Positions 32,087-40,297 are shown, numbered from the stretch's first letter. The stretch is 64,000 bases of DNA from JANWXD01 sp035575135 (GCA_035575135.1 DATLYE010000022.1:7953-71952); one strand, 5' to 3'. The notes: generated by a model not told the origin, from the sequence alone. Numbers and translations: made by a program.

Positions 32087-32194
32087 ATGAAGAAGCTGCT
32101 TTCGGGACTCTGGGCGGTGGCAACTGTTCTTATTCTGACAACTTGGGTTGCGCCTGAGATGAGTGCGGGTTGCATGGAATGCTGCTGCGGTTGA
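32087..32194 (+). CDS. Small secreted Cys-rich peptide precursor (35 residues)
   Basis: The 35-codon frame encodes a complete signal peptide: a Lys-Lys start, a hydrophobic core (residues 8-17) and an A-P-E-M-S-A cleavage region. It leaves an 8-residue product, GCMECCCG, with four cysteines. A strong ribosome site precedes it. It lies between the propeller and the FtsX permease in the same direction, in a cassette with ABC exporter parts. I do not recognise a family. It could be a signal, a metal-binding peptide, or a substrate for crosslinking or glycosylation. The same frame after the UGA stop stays Cys-rich up to TAG 32222-32224, so the functional product might be longer. Confidence 0.65.
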   Translation: MKKLLSGLWAVATVLILTTWVAPEMSAGCMECCCG

Positions 32195-32366
32195 TTCAGT
32201 TGCGGCTCACGTTGTTGCGCGTAGCGGGATAGGTGTACCGGTAGAGCGGTGAGCTGGGACCGGTTCGACGGATTGTGGAAGTCAGAACTAATGACCGGCG
32301 GCGCCCCATTTTGCATCTGGTCCTGACGGGCCGGATTGTAGCGCGGCAGGGGGTGGGGAGAACGCG

Positions 32367-34688
32367 GTGATTGTCAGATTCCGGCTGTTGCGGCAGCATC
32401 CTGCGCTGTGCGGGTGCGCAGCACTCAACATCGCGGCGTTTGTCTCGCTCGCGAGCGGACTGGCTGGGGTCACCCGGGACCTGTTCGGCGCCGGGCTGTT
32501 TGAATGGTCCGGCAGGATGTTGGAAGTGTTCTCGGCGGAAGGGTGGAGCCGGCAGAGGTTTTCCCTGTGGGAGTTCGAGCGCCTGCGCGCGACCGCTCTG
32601 AAGTTGGGGGTTGGTATAGGTGCAGTGGGACGGGCGGAGGTCAGCCTGGGGGCGCCGTTGCCGCAGCAGCTTCGAACACCGGCGTGTTATGTCTCCGACG
32701 AATTGCTGAACAAGCTCACCTTACTTGCAGGCGCACCTGACCGGGCGCCAGGGACGGCGACGGGCGATGATTCACACCCTCTGATAGTGACGGAGCCGAT
32801 GTGGCGCCGCTTGGGGAAGGGAAAGCCGGTGGAGTTGGGTTCGACCTTGCTGTTGAACGGTCGCGAGGGACAGGTGAAGGGAGTCGCAGGCGCGAACGTC
32901 GCGAGTCCCGCGGGTTGTCCGGGAAGCATCCTGCTGCGGTTAGACGACCTCATTTATTTTTCGCCGACAGCGAGCGTGCTCTTCGCTCCTGAGACGCAGT
33001 GGTTAACCGTGTGGCTGTTTCCGGGTGGGAAGGGTGCGGCCGGGCGGTCGGAGTTTGTGCGGTCGGCTCTTCAGGGGACGCTTGGTCTGAGGCGCGGCGA
33101 GTGGCTTAGGCTCACGCCCAGCTGGCTCGGAGTTATGACTCGCATGCGCGAGGTGTTAGTCCCGTTGACGTTGCTGGCGGTGGCAGCCCTGGTTTTCTCA
33201 GTGCTGACAGCGTTCAACGCGTACGTTCTCATGACCACGGTGCTAGCGATTTCGGAGCGAGACCTTGCGGTACAAATCGCACTTGGCGCCAGCATGGCGC
33301 GCATCTTGGGCGAGCAGTTAGCCAACCTTTTCCCGGCGCTGGTGGCAGGCATCCTTCTGGGGATGAGATTGGCCGCGGCGCTTCTCGTTCGAGCCAGCAC
33401 GCTGGGCGCTGAACTTGGGGCTGACATTTCGACTGAGCGCGGACTGGTCATAAGCGGCGTCGTCATCGGGATCGCCTCGGTCCTGGTGATAGTGGGTTCG
33501 GTCCTGGCGCTGCGCCGCTGGCTGTCGGTGCCAAGGCTGGTCCTGGTACGCAATCCTCCTATGCCGCGGCTGGGCGGCAGCGTGAAGCGCCACCTTCTAC
33601 TGTTGGCGGAGCTGTCGGTTTGCAGCTGCGGAATTGCGGTAAGTGTGGGTCTGGTTCTCAGTGTGAGATACCTTCGTGCGGTATCGCCGAATTTCGATGT
33701 AGGGAACGTGATTTCACTGCAACGTGTGGAGCCACAAACGGAGCAATTTGGGCTAAATGATGCTAAGGCAGTATACTCCTTACTGGGGGCGGAGCCTGGC
33801 GTGCGGTGCTATAGTTACATGCGGGTGGTCCCATTTTCTGGACGGAAGGAGATTGTTCCGGTATCTGAAGCATCTGGCAAGACAGTCACGTCTGAGTATA
33901 ATGAGGTGGGCGCGGACATCCTGTGCGCACTCGGTGTGCCTTTGCGCAGCGGCCGGGATTTTGAGTGGTCTGACGAGCGGCAGAAATATCGTGTGGCGTT
34001 GATCAGCCGGAGTGCGGCGGAGGCGCTGTTTGGGAGCGGAGGTATTGGAGAAAGGATCCTGATCGGGACCGGGCAGCAGCCGCACTTGGTGGTCGGGCTT
34101 TTCGAGGATCCGAAATTCAACACCCTGCGAGAAGCGGGCACGCGTCATGTGTGGGTCCTGGGCGGGCTTAGTGGGGACATGGATTTTGTGGTCCGGGCGC
34201 TGCCAGGGCATGCGGCTGAGGTTGCGGATCGGCTGTTGAGGGCGGTCGGCGGGTATCGCGTCGAAAGGATGAGCCAAGCGCTCGCGCAGTGGGTCAGACC
34301 GGGCGAGACCCTGGGATGGTTGCTGACGTTTGCCTGTGCGGTCGTGTTCGCGACAACGCTGGTGAGCCTGTTGACGGTAGCGTGGGAAGAATCAGAGCGC
34401 AAACGGCCAGTTGCGGCGCTCCTTGCAAGCTTTGGCGCACCACGGCTGTCGATCGCGGCTTTAATGGGAGGAAGGATGTGCTGGGAGATGTTGATTGGAA
34501 CGACGGCGGGAGCTGCGGCCGGCTATGCCATTATGGCGCATTGGCGCCCGTTGTTGTTCGGCGTGCACCCCCATTGGGTTGCAATCGGAGCCTGGGCAGC
34601 AACGTCAGCGGCTTTCGGGCTGGCCGTGATTGTTCGCTTAATGCTCGCCAGCCGGCCCGCTCAGGGGTTGTTGCGCGGCGTGGCATGA
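32367..34688 (+). CDS. FtsX/MacB-type ABC transporter permease
   Basis: The 773-residue protein has the layout of stand-alone acidobacterial permeases: a long N-terminal periplasmic region after one span, three membrane helices (LLAVAALVFSVLTAFNAYVL; LFPALVAGILLGMRLAAALL; VISGVVIGIASVLVIVGSVL), a second half repeat with its own span (LLLLAELSVCSCGIAVSVGL) and a terminal FtsX domain (LLTFACAVVFATTLVSLLTV; IGAWAATSAAFGLAVIVRL). It should work with the ATPase (25108) and adaptor (25832). The start is GTG 32367. It is AT-richer than the window average in places, such as 33660-33910. It converges with the glycosyltransferase-like gene (15-base gap). Confidence 0.85.
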   Translation: MIVRFRLLRQHPALCGCAALNIAAFVSLASGLAGVTRDLFGAGLFEWSGRMLEVFSAEGWSRQRFSLWEFERLRATALKLGVGIGAVGRAEVSLGAPLPQQLRTPACYVSDELLNKLTLLAGAPDRAPGTATGDDSHPLIVTEPMWRRLGKGKPVELGSTLLLNGREGQVKGVAGANVASPAGCPGSILLRLDDLIYFSPTASVLFAPETQWLTVWLFPGGKGAAGRSEFVRSALQGTLGLRRGEWLRLTPSWLGVMTRMREVLVPLTLLAVAALVFSVLTAFNAYVLMTTVLAISERDLAVQIALGASMARILGEQLANLFPALVAGILLGMRLAAALLVRASTLGAELGADISTERGLVISGVVIGIASVLVIVGSVLALRRWLSVPRLVLVRNPPMPRLGGSVKRHLLLLAELSVCSCGIAVSVGLVLSVRYLRAVSPNFDVGNVISLQRVEPQTEQFGLNDAKAVYSLLGAEPGVRCYSYMRVVPFSGRKEIVPVSEASGKTVTSEYNEVGADILCALGVPLRSGRDFEWSDERQKYRVALISRSAAEALFGSGGIGERILIGTGQQPHLVVGLFEDPKFNTLREAGTRHVWVLGGLSGDMDFVVRALPGHAAEVADRLLRAVGGYRVERMSQALAQWVRPGETLGWLLTFACAVVFATTLVSLLTVAWEESERKRPVAALLASFGAPRLSIAALMGGRMCWEMLIGTTAGAAAGYAIMAHWRPLLFGVHPHWVAIGAWAATSAAFGLAVIVRLMLASRPAQGLLRGVA

Positions 34689-34703
34689 CACGTATTTGCG
34701 CTC

Positions 34704-36608
34704 TCAGGATACTGGACGATCGGGGAAAGTGCGGGAGCAATCGAGGATCGCAGGCCAAGCTCGCAGGCCCGCGCCGTAGAGGTGCAGGACTCTTCTTAGA
34801 AGCAGCCAGTCAGGAGTATTCCCATTTCCAGGATCCAATTTGTGAGAGCGCCGATGCGTGAGGCGTTCCAAAGCCCGCAAACGGCGTTCAATGAACTCCT
34901 TTGCATCGGCAGTCCAGTATGGCGGTCCCGGGGTGGCCGCAAGCATGCGACTCCACGCGCTCAAGTTTTGAGATTCCTGTGTGAGGAACGCGTGGGTCAC
35001 ATGGATCCAGAACTCCGTTTCGGGCAGTGCAGCAATGTCTTCGAGCCAATCGCCCAGGTCTGCGAGTCGTAGGCGCCGTGAGTCTCGGCCGGGTCTTTTG
35101 GGTGCCTCCGCAATCACGGCTCCGACGAAGTCGCACAACCGGAATTTGTCGGCTGCGTCTAAATAATGGGACTCCTCGCAACGCTTGCCCGGCGGAGCAT
35201 GCAGCAGCGCCCACGGCAAATGCCCGAAGAACGCATCGCTGAAGGAGCGCTCGATGATGAACCCAAATACAGTATCTTCGCTCCTGCCGACAGGCAGGAA
35301 GGGCGGTAAAATGTCCGTGTTGTCCAGTCCCATTGCCGCGCCGAGCCAGGGAGGCCCGTGGGAAATCCAGTACTTGTTTGGGGCTCGGAACACTTCGCGA
35401 GTCGTCATGGCCATCTTATAGCTCTGTGCACTTTCGCACAATCGCCGTCGGGTCCCGACGTTGGTGTCTCTCAGGAAGGCCAAGTGGGAATACAATCCAC
35501 TGCCACCAACGAAGCCATTGAATGTGGCGCAGATGGTGCCGCGTCCCGATAAAAGAGCCATGAGGATGTGGCTGCAAGGAGACTCCCACACGATGCCATC
35601 CCAGTCCGTTGCAACCAGAGCCTCGTGCAGACGCCTGCCGAGGAGCGTCGTATGCTCTCGAAACACGTCAACGGCTGCCGGCTTTGCTGCACTCGTGGCG
35701 GCTTGGCGGTCGCCAAAGAACCACACTTCGTGTGGGTTTACCTCCGACCCTGTCATGACCAAGACGCGGTGTGAATCCATTAGATAGGTCGCACAGAGGG
35801 TGTCATCATCCACACTGAGCAAGAGATGCCCGACGGACGCCAGAAGGAGGGCATTCCTGTTGGCGCCTACGGTTGGCTCGGTCCCGGGGAGTCCCAGAAG
35901 CAGGAATCGCACGACCTCGAGGGGCACCTCAGCCCTCCTCGAGAGCCATGTTGCGAATCGGGCTCTCCAGGGCCGTGTAAGGCAACACAGACGAGGATTT
36001 CCTGCGCCAGCGTAGAGCTTTACGACATTGGCGTTTGCGGAAATCGCCTCTAAAGCAACAGAGTCGTCGGCAATAATCATGAGCGGTGCCCTACCAGTGA
36101 CGGATAAGTAACTCAAGTAGCTCGCAAGGCAGCGGGATAAAGTGTGAGGGCGGTCCTTGGTAATAACTCCGATGAGTTCTATGGTTGGTTGAGCGCAAGA
36201 GGTTGACCGCGGAGGCAAAGCCTGAGCGGCGAAATCGTACTGGTTTAGAAGCATACCATAGGCCTGAAGCCGCTGCAGTTCTTGGACGAGCTCCTGTCGA
36301 GAGAGCCGTTTCATGGAAGAATCCCCGAGGAACCCCTGTAGTAGCGGGCGAAGAAGTCCCAGGGCTGCTCGAGCGCCGGCTCGCACGGGCCAGCGAGCTG
36401 CCAGCCCGGCAGCTGGCAGTTGTAGAGGTTGGGTAGTACATGGCGCTGCTGTGAACCGTTCCAGCTGGCGAGGATCCCTGAGCAAGTGTGCGAGAGGCGC
36501 ACTGACGGCGAGGGCTCGACCCGTACGTTGACATTGCAGTAGTGCCCGGCCGTCGCCGAGGGGCATAATCCATACCGGACCCAAATGGTACAAAGTCGGG
36601 TTATTCAT
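34704..36608 (-). CDS. Glycosyltransferase-like protein with N-terminal accessory domain
   Basis: The 634-residue protein has a GT-A-like nucleotide-sugar-binding region at about residues 143-290: IELIGVITKDRPHTLSRCLASYL, LMIIADDS, then VGANRNALLLASVGHLLLSVDDDT, where DDD (267-269) would be the DxD metal motif. The first 60 residues (DGRALLQCQRTGRALAVSAP, then LAHLLRDPRQLERF) look like a small domain with weak similarity by eye to PqqD-type peptide-binding domains. The C-terminal half is helical and unknown. No signal peptide. Start ATG 36608; the helix-turn-helix gene lies 14 bases upstream. Its place beside the peptide cassette suggests peptide or surface modification, but this is unproven. 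Confidence 0.6.
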   Translation of the reverse strand: MNNPTLYHLGPVWIMPLGDGRALLQCQRTGRALAVSAPLAHLLRDPRQLERFTAAPCTTQPLQLPAAGLAARWPVRAGARAALGLLRPLLQGFLGDSSMKRLSRQELVQELQRLQAYGMLLNQYDFAAQALPPRSTSCAQPTIELIGVITKDRPHTLSRCLASYLSYLSVTGRAPLMIIADDSVALEAISANANVVKLYAGAGNPRLCCLTRPWRARFATWLSRRAEVPLEVVRFLLLGLPGTEPTVGANRNALLLASVGHLLLSVDDDTLCATYLMDSHRVLVMTGSEVNPHEVWFFGDRQAATSAAKPAAVDVFREHTTLLGRRLHEALVATDWDGIVWESPCSHILMALLSGRGTICATFNGFVGGSGLYSHLAFLRDTNVGTRRRLCESAQSYKMAMTTREVFRAPNKYWISHGPPWLGAAMGLDNTDILPPFLPVGRSEDTVFGFIIERSFSDAFFGHLPWALLHAPPGKRCEESHYLDAADKFRLCDFVGAVIAEAPKRPGRDSRRLRLADLGDWLEDIAALPETEFWIHVTHAFLTQESQNLSAWSRMLAATPGPPYWTADAKEFIERRLRALERLTHRRSHKLDPGNGNTPDWLLLRRVLHLYGAGLRAWPAILDCSRTFPDRPVS

Positions 36609-36622
36609 GACTCAGACAACGG

Positions 36623-37288
36623 CTATGGCGGCAGCCGAAGAGGCCCCGGATATTTGGCCGGAGCTAACCGCTGCCTGGATGAAGGTTGGCAGGCTGTTTG
36701 GAGCCACGCTCGCAGTTGGCGCTCGGAAAATCGCCATTGCCGCCCCAGTTTTATCCCCGGAATCTCCCCCACCTCCGCCCAGTGGCGGAGGGTCCGGACA
36801 GGGACCTTAAGCCAGTGGCCGAGCTGTTCCGTTGTGAGATACGTGTCGGGACAGCGGGACTCCACGCTTGAGGCGTCAATGCCGAGCTCGGCGGCGAATT
36901 GCTCCAGCAATGCCTCGACACGAGCCACAAACCATCGGCGCTCCGCCCGCGTCACCGAGCCCGGCACCAACGCGTGATAAGGTTCCAGTCGAAGCCAGTT
37001 ATCCACAGCCTTGGCCTTGCCACACTCCAATGCCGACAAATACAGATCCAGGTCCGCAGCCTGTTCGTGGGGTCGGCAACGCAGCCAGGCACGGAAGCTC
37101 TCCTCGTGCAACCCTCGCAGCAACCGATCGGTGGCCCGCCTTTCCAGGCCCGTTGCGGGGTGATGGTAGATGCCCGTGCCTAGGTCGCGCAACCCGGCGA
37201 GCCACACAAGGCGAGCCATCAGGCTGGGCTGGGAACACACCGCCTCCCTCAGGGAGTTTAGCGGGGAACCGGTCGAGAGGGCCGACAT
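36623..37288 (-). CDS. Helix-turn-helix (excisionase-type) DNA-binding protein
   Basis: The 221-residue protein has a C-terminal MerR/excisionase-like helix-turn-helix: YLTTEQLGHWLKVPVRTLRH followed by IPGIKLGRQWRFSERQLRAWL. The N-terminal 160 residues are helical and unrecognised. ATG 37288 is used; the frame is open to TTG 37336. It probably forms an operon with the glycosyltransferase-like gene and may control the cassette or be an element remnant. A different frame upstream (start GTG 37427) could encode an older N-terminus. Confidence 0.6.
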   Translation of the reverse strand: MSALSTGSPLNSLREAVCSQPSLMARLVWLAGLRDLGTGIYHHPATGLERRATDRLLRGLHEESFRAWLRCRPHEQAADLDLYLSALECGKAKAVDNWLRLEPYHALVPGSVTRAERRWFVARVEALLEQFAAELGIDASSVESRCPDTYLTTEQLGHWLKVPVRTLRHWAEVGEIPGIKLGRQWRFSERQLRAWLQTACQPSSRQRLAPAKYPGPLRLPP

Positions 37289-37718
37289 CTTGCAGTGTAA
37301 CGCTTGCTGTGCCGCAACCGCATTGCCAAAGAGCAAGGTCGGAGCGGTTTGAATTCAGGAGAGCTGCCGCTATCGGCTCGCCGGTGGTTGTGCGCTTACG
37401 GTACTCGAACTGTTCCCTGACGAACACCCGGGTCAGTTCGCCGGGGACTCTTGTTCTGCAGCCCGGGACCGTCTGTGGCGTTGGCGTGATGTCGCTCCGC
37501 CCTGAGCGGTGGGGGTTCTGTTCTCACGAACGGTCAGCGAAGCAAGCACCGGGCCGGGTAGATTGACTTGAACGGGAGGGTTTGGCCTGCCCGGTAGCAG
37601 CGGAATACCCGTCGCAGTGTGGGCATGCCCTCAGCTATACGGGCGGGATTACCGACAATCATCAGATCCGATATCGGAACGGGCTTCGCGCGGCCCGAGC
37701 GAAGTTCTCAGCTCCGGG
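37289..37718. other. Gene-free stretch between the helix-turn-helix gene and tRNA-Arg
   Basis: No convincing gene is visible in these 430 bases. Open frames are short and look random. The stretch holds the likely promoter side of the helix-turn-helix gene and an unexplained short inverted frame from 37427. I see no att-type copy of the tRNA 3' end and no transposase remnant. Confidence 0.5.
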
Positions 37719-37795
37719 TGGCGCGCCTGGAGAGATTCGAACTCCCGACCTTCTGGTTCGTAGCCAGACGCTCTATCCAACTGAGCTACAGGCGC
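37719..37795 (-). tRNA. tRNA-Arg (anticodon ACG)
   Basis: The 77-base gene folds on the minus strand with acceptor GCGCCTG/CAGGCGC, anticodon stem TCTGG/CCAGA around CTACGAA (anticodon ACG), T arm GTTCGAATC, and encoded CCA. A TACAAT box (37804-37809, minus) precedes it. The promoter-proximal sequence AATAGGGG is shared with the tRNA-Arg(UCG) gene at 20359. It is the right border of the accessory region. Confidence 0.95.
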
Positions 37796-37965
37796 GCTAC
37801 CCCTATTGTAGCGACTTGGAGCGGGCGCGGGAAAGCCTCAGCCGGCTGTCGGCGCCTCCCGGCCAAGCCCAAATTCCCGCGGTTGACCTCCACTGGCGTT
37901 CGCACCTAAGCCCTCGCTGCTGGCGGCACTCAACCGTTTGCTGATGAGAACACCGGGGGCGCTGC

Positions 37966-39099
37966 TCACGGCTCAGGTGGTCCCGGCGGCAGACCGCCCC
38001 TGCGACCGGGAACTCCGCGCGGCTCTTCCAGCGGATCCCTCTCATCGGAAACACCGGCAGCTCGAACCATCTGGGAGCCCGGGTAGAAAGCCATCCACGC
38101 GAAGGCGAAATAGACCCCGTGCCGGACCGGTGTCAGCCGCTTTCCCGCCAGTGGGCCCGCTGTAGCCGTCCCTGCGACCGTCCACGTACTGCCGGTCTGC
38201 TTATCCACGATTCGGCCGTCCCGGCGCCGGAAGCCTAGGCGCCGGCCTTCGAGCTCCGGGGAAAACACACCCACCGTGCCCACAGCGCGGGACCGGGCTA
38301 TTTGCCGCTCATCCAGGGCCGTGAGTGTCTCGGGCTCGAAAAAGATGACGTAGCGCAGGCTCCCGAGGCGGTCTTCGAACACCCCTGCCCGCCGCAACAG
38401 CTCGAAAGGGTAGGCCTTGCTCTTGCCTTCCCAGGTGAGCGCCACTACGCGCTCGAGCCGGTTGCGCGACTCGTACCCTACGTAGGGATTCTCGCCGTAG
38501 GGTCGCTCGTGCCCCGTGTGCCGGCTTAGGACTTGGCCCTCGGGGAAAACCTCGCAGAAAGTGCCGAAGGCAAGCGTCTGGCTGGGCAGCAAGGCCAGAG
38601 TTTTTCCGGTCAGGGTTCCTACGATCGCCTCGCCGGTCACCTGCTGCCACAACGAGTCCGTCTGCCGGTCGTACATCACCATGTCGCTTTGGCGCAGCAT
38701 GCCCGAAACGCCGAAGTCATAAACCCGGCCGTCCACGCGGCGATCGAACACCAGCGCGCTGTTGCACAGAGGGCAGTAGCTCACCAGAATCGGCAGATCG
38801 CCCATCCGGTCGTTGACGAGTTCGTGCCAGATGAGAATCTGAAGAGGGTACGCGCGCGCCTGACCGGCATGCTCAACGACAAGGACCGGCTCCTTCGGGT
38901 GGAGCCAGGACGAGGCATCGCGGCAGGAGATGAAAACCGGCTGATCGATCGCCGGAATGCCGTCCTTCGGCGGACCGCCGAGCCTTAGCTCCGAAAGATC
39001 AATGGATTTTTTCGAAAGATCCGTCCGCCAGTTTCCCGGACTCAGCTGCGCCCACAAGCCAGGCACTGCGAATGCCACCAGCAGAACACACCATCGCAT
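37966..39099 (-). CDS. DUF3179 domain-containing secreted protein
   Basis: The 377-residue protein has a signal peptide (MRWCVLLVAFAVPGLWAQ) and the DUF3179 core: PVFISCRDASSW, ARAYPLQILIWHELVND, LPILVSYCPLCNSALVFDRR, MYDRQTDSLWQQVTGEAI, and the closing GSTWTVAGTATAGPLAGKRL and FAFAWMAFYPGS. Function is unknown; the conserved SYCPLC cysteine pair suggests metal or redox chemistry. The C-terminus ends in a Pro/Gly-rich tail. It is transcribed alone, next to tRNA-Arg(ACG). Confidence 0.85.
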   Translation of the reverse strand: MRWCVLLVAFAVPGLWAQLSPGNWRTDLSKKSIDLSELRLGGPPKDGIPAIDQPVFISCRDASSWLHPKEPVLVVEHAGQARAYPLQILIWHELVNDRMGDLPILVSYCPLCNSALVFDRRVDGRVYDFGVSGMLRQSDMVMYDRQTDSLWQQVTGEAIVGTLTGKTLALLPSQTLAFGTFCEVFPEGQVLSRHTGHERPYGENPYVGYESRNRLERVVALTWEGKSKAYPFELLRRAGVFEDRLGSLRYVIFFEPETLTALDERQIARSRAVGTVGVFSPELEGRRLGFRRRDGRIVDKQTGSTWTVAGTATAGPLAGKRLTPVRHGVYFAFAWMAFYPGSQMVRAAGVSDERDPLEEPRGVPGRRGGLPPGPPEP

Positions 39100-39159
39100 G
39101 TAGCCCCCCTTCGTGTTGTTCGCAACGCCGCACAGGGAGGTTACGGCGCTCCAGTCTTG

Positions 39160-39690
39160 CTACGGTGTCCTTTCCGTGTGGGGCTGCGGGCCGCTCAAAT
39201 GGCGGTAAAAGCCGAGATCTTCGTGTGTCATCTGTTTGGTGGCGTAAAGGATCTGTCCCGTGTGTCCTGCAAAATGCTCGACAACGTGGTAGACCGCTTC
39301 GAGCACCGTTACGTCGTAATTTTGTACGCGGGTGCGGTCCTTCAGCCGTTCGGGCGGCAGCGCCCGCAATACTTCCGTGGCCTGCCGCACCGTGGCGTCC
39401 AGCCGTTCAGAGAGTTCCTGCGGCCCCAGGCCGCCGCGCGCTCGAAACTCGCTGTCCCGCTCGCGGACGTCCGGCCAGCCCGCGATGCCGAATCCCACCC
39501 ACTGGCGGACGTTGCCGCACAGATGGAGCACGAGATTCCCCACGGCGTTCTCGCTTTCCGATCCGCGAGCCCATACCTGCTCCGGCGTGAGCCGCTCGAG
39601 ACAGGCTCGAATCCGTCCGGCGAGCTGGGTCAGCTTCTCGATGGAAAACCGCAGGAAAAGCTCGCCCAGTTGCGCGTCCATGGGCAGCAT
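39160..39690 (-). CDS. DinB-fold protein (DUF1572-like)
   Basis: The 176-residue protein is a four-helix DinB-type bundle: LFLRFSIEKLTQLAGRIRA, NAVGNLVLHLCGNVRQWVGF (metal-ligand histidine), and YDVTVLEAVYHVVEHFAGHT (two more histidines). DinB-fold proteins bind a divalent metal; many are thiol-dependent transferases in bacillithiol or mycothiol metabolism, but most are uncharacterised. The start is ATG 39690 or 39681; the frame reaches 39723. It is one of three DinB proteins in the window. Confidence 0.75.
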   Translation of the reverse strand: MLPMDAQLGELFLRFSIEKLTQLAGRIRACLERLTPEQVWARGSESENAVGNLVLHLCGNVRQWVGFGIAGWPDVRERDSEFRARGGLGPQELSERLDATVRQATEVLRALPPERLKDRTRVQNYDVTVLEAVYHVVEHFAGHTGQILYATKQMTHEDLGFYRHLSGPQPHTERTP

Positions 39691-39744
39691 TATAGTCCGC
39701 CGCTCACCTGCGGGCAGTATCATGGAAAAGTGGGAGGTGTGAGG

Positions 39745-40101
39745 ATGCCGAGTCGTCTCGCGATGCTCGTCATAGTGGTCTTCGCCTTGATCCTAGCGGT
39801 GCTTCCCCCAGCCTTGGCGCAGGAAGCTGCCGAAAAGGCTGCCGTCCCCGAGGCCCTGGGCCCCCGGGAGACGGTCTCCGGAACGATTAGCATGGTCTTT
39901 CCGGACAAGAAGTTGCTGGTGGTGACCACGGCCAAGGGAGTTCCGCTGAACTTCGTCGTTGGACCCGCAACCCGGATCAGATCTGGCGAACAGCGCCTCA
40001 AGCTCAACGACCTGACGGGCCGGGTCAATCAGAAAGTGTCGGTCACTTTCATCCCGACGAGGCGGGGCAACCTGGCCCGAACAGTAGAGGTGAGCGGATA
40101 A
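39745..40101 (+). CDS. Small secreted protein with OB-like beta domain
   Basis: The 118-residue protein has a signal peptide (LAMLVIVVFALILAVLPPALAQ in essence) and a C-terminal beta-rich part: GTISMVFPDKKLLVVTTAKG, PLNFVVGPATRIRSGEQ, VSVTFIPTRRGN. This resembles small periplasmic domains of the DUF5666/OB type. Function unknown. ATG 39745 follows GGGAGGTGTGAGG, a clear ribosome site. It diverges from the DinB gene. Confidence 0.6.
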   Translation: MPSRLAMLVIVVFALILAVLPPALAQEAAEKAAVPEALGPRETVSGTISMVFPDKKLLVVTTAKGVPLNFVVGPATRIRSGEQRLKLNDLTGRVNQKVSVTFIPTRRGNLARTVEVSG

Positions 40102-40204
40102 CCCTCGAAGGGACAATCGGTTGTGGGCATAAAATTTTTTGACAGACCCTTGTAACCTTTCGGGCCCGCCCTTCGTTATTACAGACAAATCCCCGTTACG
40201 ACAA

Positions 40205-40250
40205 GCGGGCGCTCCCTCCAACTTCCCCACAAGCGCCCGCATTTCTTTTT
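40205..40250 (+). terminator. Rho-independent terminator-like hairpin upstream of ruvB
   Basis: A perfect 9-base stem, GCGGGCGCT (40205-40213) and AGCGCCCGC (40232-40240), with an 18-base loop, is followed by ATTTCTTTTT. It lies 103 bases after the small secreted protein gene and 48 bases before ruvB. It most likely ends the upstream transcript; attenuation of ruvB is possible. Confidence 0.6.
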
Positions 40251-40297
40251 GGAAGCCCCACTCGGACGGCCCGCCGGCTACGGTAATCTAGAACAGA

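Noticed and set aside
32195..32260. SECIS hairpin for selenocysteine at the peptide UGA
   Set aside because: No stable stem-loop at the right distance could be drawn by eye; only very short pairings exist.
24916..37730. Attachment-site duplication of the tRNA-Pro or tRNA-Arg 3' ends
   Set aside because: No second copy of either tRNA 3' end was found in or near the accessory region, and no integrase gene is present.
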